A DNA stretch of 64,000 bases from Medicago truncatula (Eukaryota; Streptophyta; Magnoliopsida; Fabales; Fabaceae): NCBI RefSeq assembly GCF_003473485.1, contig NC_053045.1, positions 36,182,494-36,246,493 on the forward strand, given 5' to 3'. The notes beneath the pieces were generated by a model. That model had not been told where the DNA came from, searched no databases, and was given only the letters and a program-made list of their open reading frames with translations. The translations under genes and the position numbers were made by a program. Of the stretch, positions 1 to 13,300 are shown piece after piece. The first letter of the stretch is position 1. Every line of letters starts with the position of its first letter.

Positions 1-400
1 GAAGCTATCCAAAATATATCTGAGAGTGCCGATATTCTATGGAAATTCAAATCAAATAGTAAGTTGCGTGGAATAGTTTTCGTAGACACTTCTTCTACGT
101 GTACACCTGTAGATAATGCGAAAACAAAAGACACTAACAACAAAATAAATAATCAAAAACCTTAGGTTTAATAGCAAAACTAGGGGTGGAAACAATAATC
201 TTCAAAAAGAACAAACGAAGCCCAAACACTAAACCCAACAAGAAGAGCCTAACCAAAACTAGGGTTTTATCTCAACAAAAAAACACACACAGAGGTTGTT
301 TATTTGTAGGCATAAAAAGCTCACTGAAACAGAACAACCCTTCTTGCCGCTTCCATAAACCCTAGTTCACAGCCAAAACCCATTTCAAGGTTCTGTGGCT
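1..400 (+). promoter_or_regulatory. Upstream region of CBF5 with telo-box motifs
   Basis: This stretch precedes the CBF5 start codon. AAACCCTAG lies at 357-365, about 40 bases before the ATG, and the reverse form TAGGGTTT lies at 260-267. Plant telo-boxes (AAACCCTA) are known in promoters and leaders of ribosome-biogenesis and translation genes, which fits a snoRNP protein. The transcription start is not visible. A frame is open from base 1 to the TAG at 163-165, but nothing recognisable is encoded. Confidence 0.5.
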
Positions 401-2239
401 ATGTCTTCCATTATGTCCCCATCTCTCTCTGAAGGCAAGAAGAAGAAGAAAAACACCAACAAACAATCAGAACCAGAAGAACCACAAAACCCACAAGATT
501 TCATGATCAAACCTGAAAAACTTACACCTACAATCGACACCTCAAACTGGCCCATTTTGTTGAAAAACTACGACCGTCTCAATGTCCGTACTGGTCACTA
601 TACCCCCCTTCCAGCTGGTCACTCACCTCTCAAACGACCCATTGCTGATTATCTGAAATATGGTGTTATCAATCTTGATAAGCCTGCCAACCCTAGTTCT
701 CATGAAGTTGTTGCTTGGATCAAGCGTATTCTTCGTGTCGAGAAGACGGGTCATAGTGGTACTCTTGATCCTAAGGTTACTGGGAATTTGATTGTTTGTA
801 TTGACAGAGCAACGAGGTTGGTGAAATCTCAACAAGGTGCTGGAAAAGAGTATGTTTGTATTGCTAGGCTTCATTCTGCCGTTCCTGATGTTGCTAAGGT
901 AGCTCGTGCTCTTGAAACTTTAACTGGTGCTGTTTTTCAAAGACCACCTTTGATTTCTGCTGTTAAGAGACAACTTAGGATTAGAACTATTTATGAAAGT
1001 AAAATGCTTGAATATGATGCTGAGAAACATTTAGTTGTGTTTTGGATTTCGTGTGAGGCGGGTACTTATGTTAGGACTATGTGTGTTCATTTGGGTTTAG
1101 TTCTTGGTGTTGGTGGTCATATGCAAGAGCTTAGGAGGGTTAGGTCTGGGATTATGGGTGAGAAGGATAATATGGTTACCATGCATGATGTTATGGATGC
1201 TCAGTATGTTTATGATAAGGAGAAGAGCGATGAGACTTATTTGAGGAGGGTTGTTATGCCTTTGGAGGTTCTTTTGACTAGTTATAAGAGGCTAGTTGTT
1301 AAGGATTCGGCTGTGAATGCTATTTGTTATGGTGCTAAGTTGATGATTCCGGGTTTGCTTAGGTTCGAGAATGATATTGAACCTGGTGAGGAGGTTGTGC
1401 TTATGACTACTAAGGGTGAAGCTATTGCCCTTGGTATTGCTGAGATGACTACTGCTGTTATGGCTACTTGTGATCATGGTATTGTTGCTAAGATCAAGAG
1501 GGTGGTTATGGATAGGGATACTTATCCGAGGAAATGGGGTTTGGGTCCTAGGGCTTCTATGAAGAAGAAGCTGATTGCTGCAGGGAAGCTGGATAAGCAT
1601 GGGAAGCCGAATGAGAGTACTCCTCAAGAGTGGATGAGGAATGTTGTTTTGCCTACTGGTGGGGATGCCGTGATTGCTGGTATGGCGGCTGCTACTGGAA
1701 CTGAAGATGTGAAGAAAGAGGTTGCTGATGAAGAGGGTGAGAAGGTTAAGAAGGATGATGGAGAAGGGCGTAAGAGAAAGAAACATGAATCTGCCGATAG
1801 CCCTGCTCCGGCTAAGAAGTCCAAAGTTGCTGAAGTTGATGGCGAAGAAAAAGTGAAGACCAAGAAAGTAGATGACGCGGCTGTGGAGGTTGAAGATGAC
1901 AAGAAAGAAAAGAAGAAGAAAAAGAAGAAGGATAAAGAGAATGGAGCTGCTGCATCTGATGAGGAGAAGGTTGAAAAGGAGAAGAAAAAGAAGCACAAGG
2001 AAAAGGGTGAAGATGGTTCTCCTGAAGTGGAGAAGTCTGATAAGAAGAAAAAGAAGCACAAGGAAACGAGTGAAGTTGGTTCGCCTGAAGTGGACAAGTC
2101 TGAGAAGAAGAAAAAGAAGAAAGACAAAGAAGCCAAAGATAATGCTGCCGATATCAGTAACGGAAATGATGAGAGCAATGCTGATAGAAGTGAGAAGAAG
2201 CACAAGAAAAAGAAAAACAAAGATGCCCAAGAAGAATAG
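401..2239 (+). CDS. CBF5: H/ACA snoRNP pseudouridine synthase (dyskerin/CBF5)
   Basis: This encodes the catalytic subunit of H/ACA ribonucleoproteins, which isomerises uridine to pseudouridine in rRNA and snRNA under guide-RNA direction; in eukaryotes it is also tied to telomerase RNA. It acts in the nucleolus and Cajal bodies. The gene is a single exon of 612 codons. I start at the ATG at 401; the frame reads open slightly upstream but only from a GTG. The order is a Lys-rich N-terminus, a dyskerin-like domain (about 45-105), a TruB catalytic domain with [10 protein letters not shown] and catalytic Asp123, a PUA domain (about 295-370), and a very long Lys/Glu tail from about 445. The tail includes a 21-residue unit ([22 protein letters not shown]) repeated with a 63-bp period near 1991 and 2054. 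Human dyskerin is 514 residues, so the extra length is in the tail. Identification is secure. Confidence 0.97.
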   Translation: MSSIMSPSLSEGKKKKKNTNKQSEPEEPQNPQDFMIKPEKLTPTIDTSNWPILLKNYDRLNVRTGHYTPLPAGHSPLKRPIADYLKYGVINLDKPANPSSHEVVAWIKRILRVEKTGHSGTLDPKVTGNLIVCIDRATRLVKSQQGAGKEYVCIARLHSAVPDVAKVARALETLTGAVFQRPPLISAVKRQLRIRTIYESKMLEYDAEKHLVVFWISCEAGTYVRTMCVHLGLVLGVGGHMQELRRVRSGIMGEKDNMVTMHDVMDAQYVYDKEKSDETYLRRVVMPLEVLLTSYKRLVVKDSAVNAICYGAKLMIPGLLRFENDIEPGEEVVLMTTKGEAIALGIAEMTTAVMATCDHGIVAKIKRVVMDRDTYPRKWGLGPRASMKKKLIAAGKLDKHGKPNESTPQEWMRNVVLPTGGDAVIAGMAAATGTEDVKKEVADEEGEKVKKDDGEGRKRKKHESADSPAPAKKSKVAEVDGEEKVKTKKVDDAAVEVEDDKKEKKKKKKKDKENGAAASDEEKVEKEKKKKHKEKGEDGSPEVEKSDKKKKKHKETSEVGSPEVDKSEKKKKKKDKEAKDNAADISNGNDESNADRSEKKHKKKKNKDAQEE

Positions 2240-4353
2240 GTGAAGACATGGTCTTGTCGTTTTGGTTTAATGGACTAGACATGTAATGCTATTTCTTCTT
2301 TATTTATAATTTCACTCTGTTTAGTTTGTGGATTTCTCTTTGAAGTTTTATAGTTAGCTCTTTTGCTCCTTTTCTACCCTCCTTAATTATCATGTTTTTG
2401 GTCCCTTGTAGTATGCCATCTATAAAAGACCTTTGCTAAAGATTGTTCTAGTAGTTTTAATGAAACACTGTATTAGCTAGCTACTCTTGGGTAGCTTGTG
2501 ATCATTTACCCTTTTCACGATTTGGCGCATTTCTATTATGTAAGAACTATATTGTGTCATTAACTAATCGAAATCTTCACAGAGGTTCAGCAACCATTTG
2601 CAGTTTTTCATTGAATACACGGTACTGCTTATGTATTATCTTTAAGTTGCCATGGCAGGTAACCAGTGAATCATTCCTCATCGGTCTCGGGATTGATCCA
2701 TGGGTTTGATGTCATCTTTGTTGCGTGCTTTGGAGATTGTTATTAATCATTTATAGAAGAGAAAATTTTGGACTTCGATTTATTCTGATGTTTATGAAAT
2801 TTAATGACTATATTGTGTTTTATACAAGATACAAGATAGCCATTAAATTTTAACATTTTAGTTTTTATATAAAAAAAGTCAATGCTTGCCGATAAAGTGA
2901 TGGATCGCGATGAATCTTTCTTCTGATTATGCACTGCATTTACATATAAAAAAAAACAAAGGGTTGGTGCTTGACCTTACTTTACTTCTCTCAAACTCCA
3001 GTTACTAGGACCCTTTTCCCCTAGCCAGTAACAAGTACACATACATTGGCGCTCTTCCAAATTCAATCAGTTCACTTAACCATGATCTGATATTTTTTAC
3101 CAAACATAATCTTAGTAGGATAAATGACAGGATTGTTGAACTTGATTGTGACTTTATTTTCCTTTGTATTTGCTGTAGCAGAATGAGTGATGTAAATATG
3201 TTCAACTTGGCAAATGCTAAGCAAGTTCATGTTTGATGTAAAATACTTTGCCTAGGTGATGTTACACAGAGAAGAATTGTTATGCAGCACAAGATTTGAA
3301 AGAACCGTTAACATCCCTGCCACCACCAGTGTTGTGCATTTTGTGATTGAACTTTTTGTTTTGTAGACACTTGTACATGGAGTTTATGAATTAACTTTAG
3401 AATCTGATCTAAGTTGGTTGTATAGTGGTATTTTTGTCAAATATTAGAAGGTGGTGGGAATGTAAAAATTGGGTGGTGTACGTAACATTGTCCAAGTTAG
3501 TTCCAATCAGTTAACTCATATACTAAATACAAGCTCATATACAAATTATTATATGATTTTTTTTTTTTTTTTGAAAAAGTCAAAATGAAGATTATTAAAC
3601 CCAACAAAGAATCTAAACCATGTACAACAAGGATAAAATTCAAGTGTCTACAAATAAAATATAATCGCAACAAAACAAAAAGAGGAACCAACACAAAATA
3701 TATAGGTGATAAGTTGACAAAACTTAAGCACATAATGAGACTAAACATTCATGAAGATCAAAAGCAACAAATGCATCAAATGAATGTCTAACCATTGTTA
3801 ATAATAGATCAATTACTTCTAAATTGGATGAGATGATAAAAAAGATATAACAAATGTGCCAAATGAATGCCTAAACCAATTACTCTAAACAAAAATTCAC
3901 GGTCCAAAAATTTTATATTACATGAATTTATTATTTTCTGAAAGATATATCTTATTGATACTACTAATTTATTTTAAAAATTGAAAAGTTAAAGTAATAA
4001 AGTTTGACACGTCAATATTTTAAAAAGACCTACCAATAAAATGAACACTATATTTTCTTAATACTATATATTAATTTTTTTAAAAAAGAATAAAAATAAA
4101 ATGAAACTTTTATCACGAAATGAAAATAAAATAAAATGGATATAAAATATTTTTTTGAATAAAAAAAAAAAAACAAAAATATAGTGACGTCACCCAGCTG
4201 CATCTGAAATCTTTGAATAATCGAATCGAACACGCATGTGATAATTGAAGTGTATGTTACATGTTATGTTATTGATTGACATGCTGCGATCTAAACTCTA
4301 GCTGAGCTTCACCCAACAACAACATCCAGCAAAGATCAGACAAACAGACAGCA
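2240..4353. other. Intergenic region between CBF5 and the ARF-GAP gene
   Basis: The first 200-300 bases are probably the CBF5 3' UTR. The remainder is AT-rich with homopolymer runs, for example poly-T near 3557-3571 followed by an A-rich stretch that may be an old retro-insert. I see no coding exon. The last 150 bases before 4354 (CAAC-rich) are likely leader of the next gene. Confidence 0.5.
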
Positions 4354-7300
4354 ATGGCGTCTTCTTTCGTGAAGCTTGATGATTCTCCAATGTTCCAGAA
4401 ACAGGTTCCTATACTATCCTATCTTCAATTCAATTCATCTTTCTCTTCAGATTTACTTTACTCACTCTCTCGACATTATTTTTATTCCCCATTTTCCTCC
4501 TTGATTTGATTGAAATTGAAATCAGTAACAAGGATTTCTTTATAGACTATGCAACACCAAAACTTTTTATCAAAGACATCATCGTCACATGTGATATTAC
4601 ATTCATTCAATTAATTATTTATTTATTATTGGTTAAGACGTGTCAGTGCTTCATACTTCATTGCTGCTCTTAAGCGATTCTTAGAAATCATGGTTGAGCT
4701 TATAAACACATTGTTAGACCATCTCTTATCCAATGTGGGACTCTTTAACATTGGATAGACATGCTTTTCCCTGTTGAATAAATTCTGTTCTTACTGTCAC
4801 TTTGATTGATCATTGTTTCCTTGTGTCTCCACAACTACGATTCCTTGTTATCTACTTTTGTTTCTACTCGTGTCACTGTCCTTTTCAATGCCTATAACTT
4901 TTGCTATTTATACTTTTTGTACCTATATCATAGGAATCAATCGGGTAAAGAAGTATCTACAAAAAGGAATGCAACTTGGATCCTTGCACAATGCATTTTT
5001 GTATTATGAGTTTAGTAGTTTTGTCGAGATCTATCTGTCAAAATACCTTCAGCAAAAAACTAAATCCAAAAATGAGATCCGCGCCCTTTTCTTAATTGAA
5101 TTTAATAACTCTATACGGATGTAAACAAATTTTACACATACACATCTGATCATATTTCTAGAAGAAATATTATGATATGGCAAGAAGGTGAAGTATAGTT
5201 GTATGTATGTGCAAAATTTGTTTATATTGTCTGTGTAAATACTACTATTTATATTGAGTAGTTATTTTTTTGGAAAACAAATTGTCCTTTACCAGATTAA
5301 GAATGATGGTACCTTGCAGTAATTTATTTATTTTCCATGGAACAGTTATTTTCTATTGAAGAAACGGCCGATGAGTTAAAGGATCGGTGCCAGAATCTAT
5401 TCAAAGGGTGTAAGAAGTTTATGTAAGTGCTTGATGGTATTCCTATATAGAGTATTAGATGTAATTTTTAATTTACTAAATCAATCCTAGATTTTGAAGC
5501 TATTGTATGAATATTTTACTTGAGTACAACCGAATGAAGTACAGGGCTTATTTTTTGTTGGCTACTCACGGTTGTTTCAAGGGGATTTCTATTATTGATA
5601 ATTTGGACAGCCCTGTTGCATTTGTGAGCAATTTGGCTCACTGTTACCTTTTCATTATTCATTTTAGGATAATTTCTCTTCTTACTCCAGTTGTAATCTC
5701 CCCCTTTCTTTCTAATAGTATCATGTCATAATTTGTTATTTTAATGTGGTTTTTGAAAAAATAATTTGTGTAATCGAATACAAATGTGTTCAAATGTAAA
5801 ACAGTCAATGCCACTGTGGCACCAGCCTAGACCTCAAAGTGGTGAATGTGGAATATCTAAATCTAGATGTTAACTTCCTTCAAGTTTAATTAAATTAAAA
5901 TAACGCAGAGCTAATTTTTCATGATAGTATTTCAATTTTGGGTCTAACTGTAGAAGTGGAAGATTATTGGTTAATGACTATGTGGTGTTGGCTAAAAGAC
6001 ACGGCTTTAGAGCTCAAACAAGCACTGTGTTTTGGTTGATAGTTTCACCTATCAAATTAGCTTATTTTTAAACCATTTGTTGGAACCACACCAAGGGCAA
6101 TTTATTAATGCTTTCTTCTATATCTCCTCAGGACAGCTATAGGGGAAGCATATAATGGAGAACTTGCCTTTGCTGATTCATTAGAAGCATTTGGAGGTGG
6201 CCATGACGATCCTGTTAGTGTATCGATTGGAGGTTGTTGAAATTTGTTGTAGTTTATTGTTTTACTTCCTCCTCTTATAAGTTGACAATTTCAAATGGTG
6301 CTTCTTTTGTACTTACAGAAGAAATATATTTTCATTTTCTGTTAAAATTGTTATGGGTTTAGCATTTAAAACACCTTGTTTGTCAACACGGTCCATTTTA
6401 GTAATTTGTAGCTTAATTTATTTTTCCTTGTTAAAGGTTTTAACTTCGCAGAACTTTTCCCTAATTAGTGCATAAACTGCTTTGTTATTTGATGTTAAGT
6501 GGGATACCTGATATCCACTGAAGATAGCCCTGACCATTGCTAAGAGTTAAGTGTATTTTGCTTTTTCACCAGGACCCGTTATATCCAAGTTTATCACCGC
6601 ACTACGTGAATTAGCTACTTTTAAAGAGCTTCTTCGCTCACAGGTGAGTCCTTGAACCAGAAAGCTGCACTTTTATCTTGGAGTTTCAATAGATAGTAGT
6701 GACTGTGAGACTTGCCTTAAGATGTGTTTTACCTTGAAAGCAATTTTGTTTGGTCTGCGTATTCAGCCTGTAAAAATTTACTAAAACAAACATCAAGAAA
6801 ACAATCCTTTTGATTTCTCTTTCATAGTAAGTTTGAATGGCTGATGAGTTGGATTTCGTTATTAATGTACTTTTGCTGATGATATTCAAATATCTTGCAA
6901 AGAATGCGTATATTTTACACTTACCATTCATGTTGTAATAAAATGAAAATTGTTCACAAGTCTCAGCTCAATTGGTGGTGCCAAGATTGTTAGCTGCATA
7001 TTTTTCGTGGTTACCCGGGCTCGAATCTGGGATCTCCCTTGTGTATGTGAATTTTCAAGTGGTGCTTGCCACTCCATATATAGACCCAAAAAAAGAAAGA
7101 AAATTATGTGACTGGTTCTGTTTATCTCCATTGTGCTTTGTTTCGCACAAGTTCTGTTTGTTGAAAGACCTAACTTTAATGGGGAAAACAATATTCAGTT
7201 GCCCGTTCCTTTAATCCACACAAATTCAAAGTGGAACATAAACTATAATTTCCTCATCCAAAAACTTTGAAGTAGCGTGTAAATGATGCCTTAACCTGTA

Positions 7301-10300
7301 GAAGTTCCTAGTTTACTTTTTCACTGGAGGAAGGAAAGTTCTGAAGGCTCCAATTTTTGTTTAATAAAAAATGAGTAATAGTTGATACTTGATAGTTCCT
7401 TCCCTGTTTAACATCTTTTTACGAATCCTTGCTCGGCGGGTTGGATTGATTAGGCTGTATGCTAAAGGAAAAGAGAGAGAAAAATAGTTGAAGAGCGACA
7501 CTTTTGTACTTATTTATGGTCGGCATTCTGCAAAGACATCTTCCTCATGATTTGTTGACGACTTGTCTTATTAATTAATATTTTTTTTTTGGAAAAATTA
7601 CTTGACATATTTATTGTATAGGTAGAGCATGTATTGGTTGACCGGTTGACAGAGTTTATAAATGTTGATTTGCAAGATGCCAAGGTATTTACTTTTTTTT
7701 CCACTCTCAAGTTGGTGTTTCTTTTGTAAAAGTTCTTTGGTGCAATTTTTTATGCACATAATATGTTTAGTAAAATCTCTTAAACTTGCTCTCTTATGTT
7801 TCCATACATTTTTGCTTATATCAGGAATCTCGCCGTCGTTTTGACAAATCTGTGCATTCTTATGATCAGGTATTGAGAAATTATAAGTTTTATACTCAAA
7901 CTGTAAAATGATTTTTTTACATTATTCTATTTGCAAATATAATCAGTAATTTTCGTAAATCAAATTGGCATTCATAAGTCAGTGTTATATTTTTCTTGTG
8001 TTGTTTACTAGTTTAGATATTCTTCTTAAAAATTAGTTCTTGCTTTGAACATAGATTAACTGCTAACTTTTTTCTCTTAATGCGACATCTATTTTTGGAT
8101 ATTCATCCTGTTTATTTGACTCCTTTTTTCCTTTTTTAAATCATTATTTACTGTTTAGTTTTTGGGATTTCTTAAAAGTTACTCGGAAGTTTTTAGTCTT
8201 TTGATGTGATGTTAAAACATGTCTTGTTTGTGTTTTTGGTGCATAAGAATTTTTATCTCTTATGGTAATCGACTGTTAATGTGTACTTGCTTATTTTTGC
8301 AATTAATTTTCAACTCTTCATTTTATTTGTCTCTTAACTGAACTTGCCGTTGTTTATGATAAATTGTAGTATTTTCATGCGAGCCTAGTTATTCCTGAAG
8401 TGGAAGTAATCCTTGATATTTTGAGATAAAATAAATTTTAGAAAGTACACCAAACTGCTATTTTAGCAATCAAAGTACTCATGTACACCAAACTGCTGAT
8501 TTAGATCATTTAGTTTTGTCTATAAATGCATTGCTACTTTGTTCAGGAATGACACTTTTGAAAGCAGTAATTTGCTTGCATCCTTGACTTCGACGTTATA
8601 GATCTTCCATTTATCTGATGTATTTTTCTTTTTTTATTATATTTTAACCCATATATCCAACTGCTTAAAATCGACATCAGTCGTGGTTTCTAACAGTGTT
8701 GTGTATCTCTTTTCTACAGTCACGAGAAAAGTTTGTTTCTTTGAAGAAGAATACACCGGAAGATATTGTTGCTGAATTAGAAGAGGTTTGCCATATCAAT
8801 TAGTAAATGATCCGTTGCTTCTCCCTTATCTTGTGCTGTGCTATAATTACAGATTGCAGTGAAAAAATTGCCAGTTCTAAGAGTTATGAACGTGCACTTA
8901 TTTTGCATGCTGGAGTTTATATTTAGATCTAGTCTAGAATGTATTTCACCATTTTCCTGCTTAAATATAAATTGTTACTGTTATGGTAATGAATGTTGTC
9001 TTCTGTCCCGCCGAAGGCTTAGTTTTGTATTTAGTGGTAAAAGGTTGAAAAAGTTTCATCACTTTTATTCTTTTCCTCATCTGTCCTTTAGAATTAAAAA
9101 ACCTCAATCTTCAATAGATCGTTATTCTTTCTTTAATAAGCAACTTCAAAGAGAAAACCTTAAAATGATATTACTGAGATATATCTTGTGAAACCTTGAC
9201 GCAATCATTGACGGTGCTTCTATGTGACTAAGAATACTGAACTGGATTTTAAGGTTGTCACCGTCTATAATAGATCTACAATGGATTTGATCCTTTGTTG
9301 GACCTTGCCATGGCAGGAGCTTTATAGCGCACTATGTTTCCCTTTTTTATATCTTGTGAAATCCGCAATAGCCAATAGGTCTTAGGAGCTTCCCTATCAT
9401 CTGGAGGAATTTTATACCTTTTCTGAATGGCCAATTTCTAGTCTATAGCAGTTAGGTTGATACTGTCACACTCTCAGATCAGCATTATTTTCTGAGAGCT
9501 TGGCATCCTGATATCTCCATTGGTTTTAAATCCGAAAAATGAAAATGCAGTCTGTAACACCGCCACATCACTGGAAATATAATTTTTAAGGGATGGTATG
9601 ACAAGACACATGCATGCCTTTTATTTCCAGTAAAAGCTACCTTGTGTTGTAAAGCCTCTTGTGCTGTCACGGGCATGCCTTGTATTCTATTTCTTTTTAT
9701 TGTAAAGTTAAAAGGAACACTGAAAAAAAACTATAGGACAGACCATCAAGTGAGACATTGAGGAGTCTATCTATAAACTTGATGCATGATAGGGATTTAT
9801 GGCACCATTCCATCAATGTAGCCAACTCAACAAGTGGAATAAGGCTTGGTTCGGCTTGTTATTGTTGATATTGATTCATGGACGACTCTACACATTTGCT
9901 CACATTTATAATCCATTGTGTTTTTTCTTTAATTGTAATATTCTTTCAAGCCTATTGTTAAGTCCAATATTTAATCAAATATATGATTCTCTGATCAATG
10001 GCAGGGTCTACAAAATTCGAAGTCATCATTTGAGAAAAGCCGCTTCAATCTAGTATGTATTTTACAATTATGGATGTTTTTTGCTGACAAGTCAACAACC
10101 TTATTTATGATATGAATTTGGCTATTGGGTTTTAAGGAGTGCAGGTACACTCTCTCATGAATATTGAAGTGAAAAAGAAGTACGAGTTCTTGGAATCCAT
10201 AAGTGCAATAATGGATGCCCATCTGAGATACTTTAAACTGGTCCGTAAATTGGTTGCTAATTCTTCAAGAGTGAACTTAAAGGTTTTTATTATTATTTGG

Positions 10301-13300
10301 CACTTAACAAGTCATCTTATGCTTTAGGGATACGACTTACTGAGCCAAATGGAGCCTTATATTCACCAGGTAACTAATAGTTTTGTTCAATTCTTACAAG
10401 GGAATATATTTGTAAGATATGATTATTTGTAATTTGATCATGTTAAGATATAGTATAAAATTATTCATGTCTGTCTCTTCGCCTAAAAACTTAAGCTTTT
10501 AGGTTCTGTCATGGTATTTAATTCCAATGTTACTTGTGGGTAGCTTAAAGTATTGATTAACCCATGGCCAAACAAAAATTATTATATTTCTGATTAACGA
10601 AGTTCGTGGATGTACTAAATAGAGGCATCATCATTATGCGTGCCCAGTGTTTTGTCTCTGTTCGAATTTCTTGCATTATGTATCTAATTTGAATCCTTTG
10701 AAGCTCGAGATGATATCTACTGCGAGTTGTTGTCTTATACTCTAACCAGGAATGCATTATTCTGCTCGTTTTGTTTATTCTATACTGTTGATTATTCTAA
10801 CTGCCTTGGGGCACATTATAAATAATTTTAATTATACATTGTCACTGTTTAATATATAAACTTTGAGTAAATTTTATTTTAAACAATGATGAAGTTTGAA
10901 GTAATCTCTTTAATATTTGATGATGGTGGCTTAGAACAACTCAAATCTAGATTGCTTCATGAAGAAAATTCACTATCTATTTTATTTTTGGTGACTGTCC
11001 TTAACTTAGGTGCTAACATATGCTCAACAATCTAAAGAACAAGCTAATATTGAGCAAGATAAGCTTGCAAAACGGATACAGGAATACAGAACACAGGCAG
11101 AGCTGGAAAACATACGAGCTTCTAGCAGCAATACTGAACCGATGCATGGTGCTGATGGCTACCGTCCTTTAGGTTTGAAACCTTACAAAAGCTTTGAAGC
11201 AGGGATGCAGTCTGCAACCAAAGGCGAGGCAAGTAATTAGCGTTTACCGGTTAATATGTGATGATTCTACAGTTCAAGATACATTGTCTTTTATTTCTAT
11301 TTTGATGCTTTATTTCGTCTTGTAGTATAATTTTTTATCTCTGATTTTAGATTCAAACAGTTAAACAAGGCTATCTGTTAAAACGATCATCAAGGGTGCG
11401 AGGAGATTGGAAAAGGAGGTTTTTTGTACTTGATAACCATGGAAGTTTATATTATTACAGATCAAAAGGAACCAAACCCGCGGTAGGAATACTTTTTTAT
11501 ATTTGTTTCACCTCAAGCAATCTACTAATGTTTTTCTTTGAAATCTGTTTACAGGGATTTCAGTCATATAATTACAGTCGTTCTTCTGAACAAAATAGTG
11601 GCATGTTTGGTAGATTCCGTTCAAGGCATAATAGGGCAGTGTCACTAAATGAGGATATTTTGGGTTGTTGTCCAGTCGATCTGTGCACATCCACCATAAA
11701 GATGGATGCAGAGGATACAGATCTACGGCTTTGCTTCCGCATTATTTCTCCCTCAAAAACATATACGCTGCAGGTGACCAATGGACTTATTTTATATATT
11801 TGAATGAGTCATATAATCAACCTCTGTAATGTGTTAATTATCTTGGGGACATCCAACCAAACATAGTTTCTTATTGTGTACCGATCTCTCATTTGTTTGA
11901 TATTTTTTCAAACGTAAATATTGAAAATGGACATCCTGTTTGTTAAAGTTGTCAAGGTTCCTTGTTAGATCTTTTATCAATTTATGTATGCTGGTATATT
12001 TTACTTTCAGATTATTTTTAGTTAGTTGACTCTTTAAAGTTGTTTCACCAGGCTGAAAACGAAGCTGATAGGATGGACTGGGTAAACAAAATTACTGGAG
12101 CTATCACCTCGCTTTTTAATTTTCAGTTTCTTCAACAGGTTATCTACTCAACTTTTTTTAAACATAAATTCTTGCCATTATGTCCACATTTGATGTCATG
12201 TCAACATTTTCCCGTTTGTAATTTTTGCAGCCACATTATGGTAAATTGCATTCAGAAAATAAAAACTCAGTGACTGGTTCTTCTTTGACAAGTCAACAAG
12301 AGGATAGTAATAAATCTTTGATGGACAATGCATTTTCCGAAAAAGTGGATAGTGTCTCTAATATTTTAAGGGGAGTTCCTGGGAATGATAAGTGTGCTGA
12401 GTGCAGTGCTCCTGAACCAGACTGGGCATCTTTAAACCTTGGTATACTGTTGTGTATTGAATGTTCTGGAGTGCATCGCAATCTTGGAGTTCATATCTCA
12501 AAGGTGCATTCTTTCAGAAAAATGCAAACCATTTCCCTTTTTGTGTTTATCATGTAGAAATGGTACTTTTTATTAACTGGATTGAAATTTGTTTTCATTT
12601 TTAACATTGAAGCATCCATGGGTTGAGATTTAAAATTTTAGTTCTAAGTTTTATTGTTCTAGGGTACAGTACAAATTGCTTACTGAATTTTTTCCAATTC
12701 TTATTTCATGGGTAAGGCTTCACTTTAAGAATTTTATTATTTTTCACCTTTAATAAATAATATGCACTTTTGTTTGTATTTATAGTTGAATTGAATCATT
12801 TTTCTTAAATAATCTGATTTCTCACTTATCCATTTCCTAAAGTCATTAAATTTTGTCTGCCAACTGCAGGTGAGATCTATAACATTAGATGTGAAGGTTT
12901 GGGAACCTACCATTTTGGAGTTATTCAATAATTTAGGTAATACTTATTGTAATTCTATTTGGGAGGGCTTGCTTCTACATCATAATGAAAGGTATTCTTT
13001 TGGCTCTCTTTAAGACACTGTACAGTATGTACTTTATCTCTTGTTGAGTTATTTCACTTATTCAGTATAGTTGCGCTTGTAATCCTTTATTTTTGGGACA
13101 ATTATTTGCAGAGTAGGGGAATCAGACGTGCCTTCGAAACCATGCTCCACAGATCCCTCCCAATTTAAAGAAAAGTACATCCATGCGAAGGTAAGCTTCA
13201 GTTCAATTTCACTTTTCTGTAGGGAAGTTTTCATGGTTTACTGCAATAGGGAAGCTTGATTATTGATAATTATATTGTATTTTAGATATGTAACAATAAG

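Noticed and set aside
1..165. Open frame from the window edge to a TAG at 163-165
   Set aside because: It has about 54 codons and no recognisable motif, and it lies only about 240 bases from the CBF5 start. It may be chance; a gene end cannot be excluded without sequence to the left.
1292..2230. Long minus-strand open frames opposite the CBF5 3' half
   Set aside because: They are mirror frames of the Lys/Glu-rich coding strand (Phe/Leu/Ser-rich translations) and have no family resemblance.
4806..5124. Overlapping open frames in ARF-GAP intron 1
   Set aside because: They are hydrophobic, AT-driven translations inside an intron whose flanking exons join in phase.
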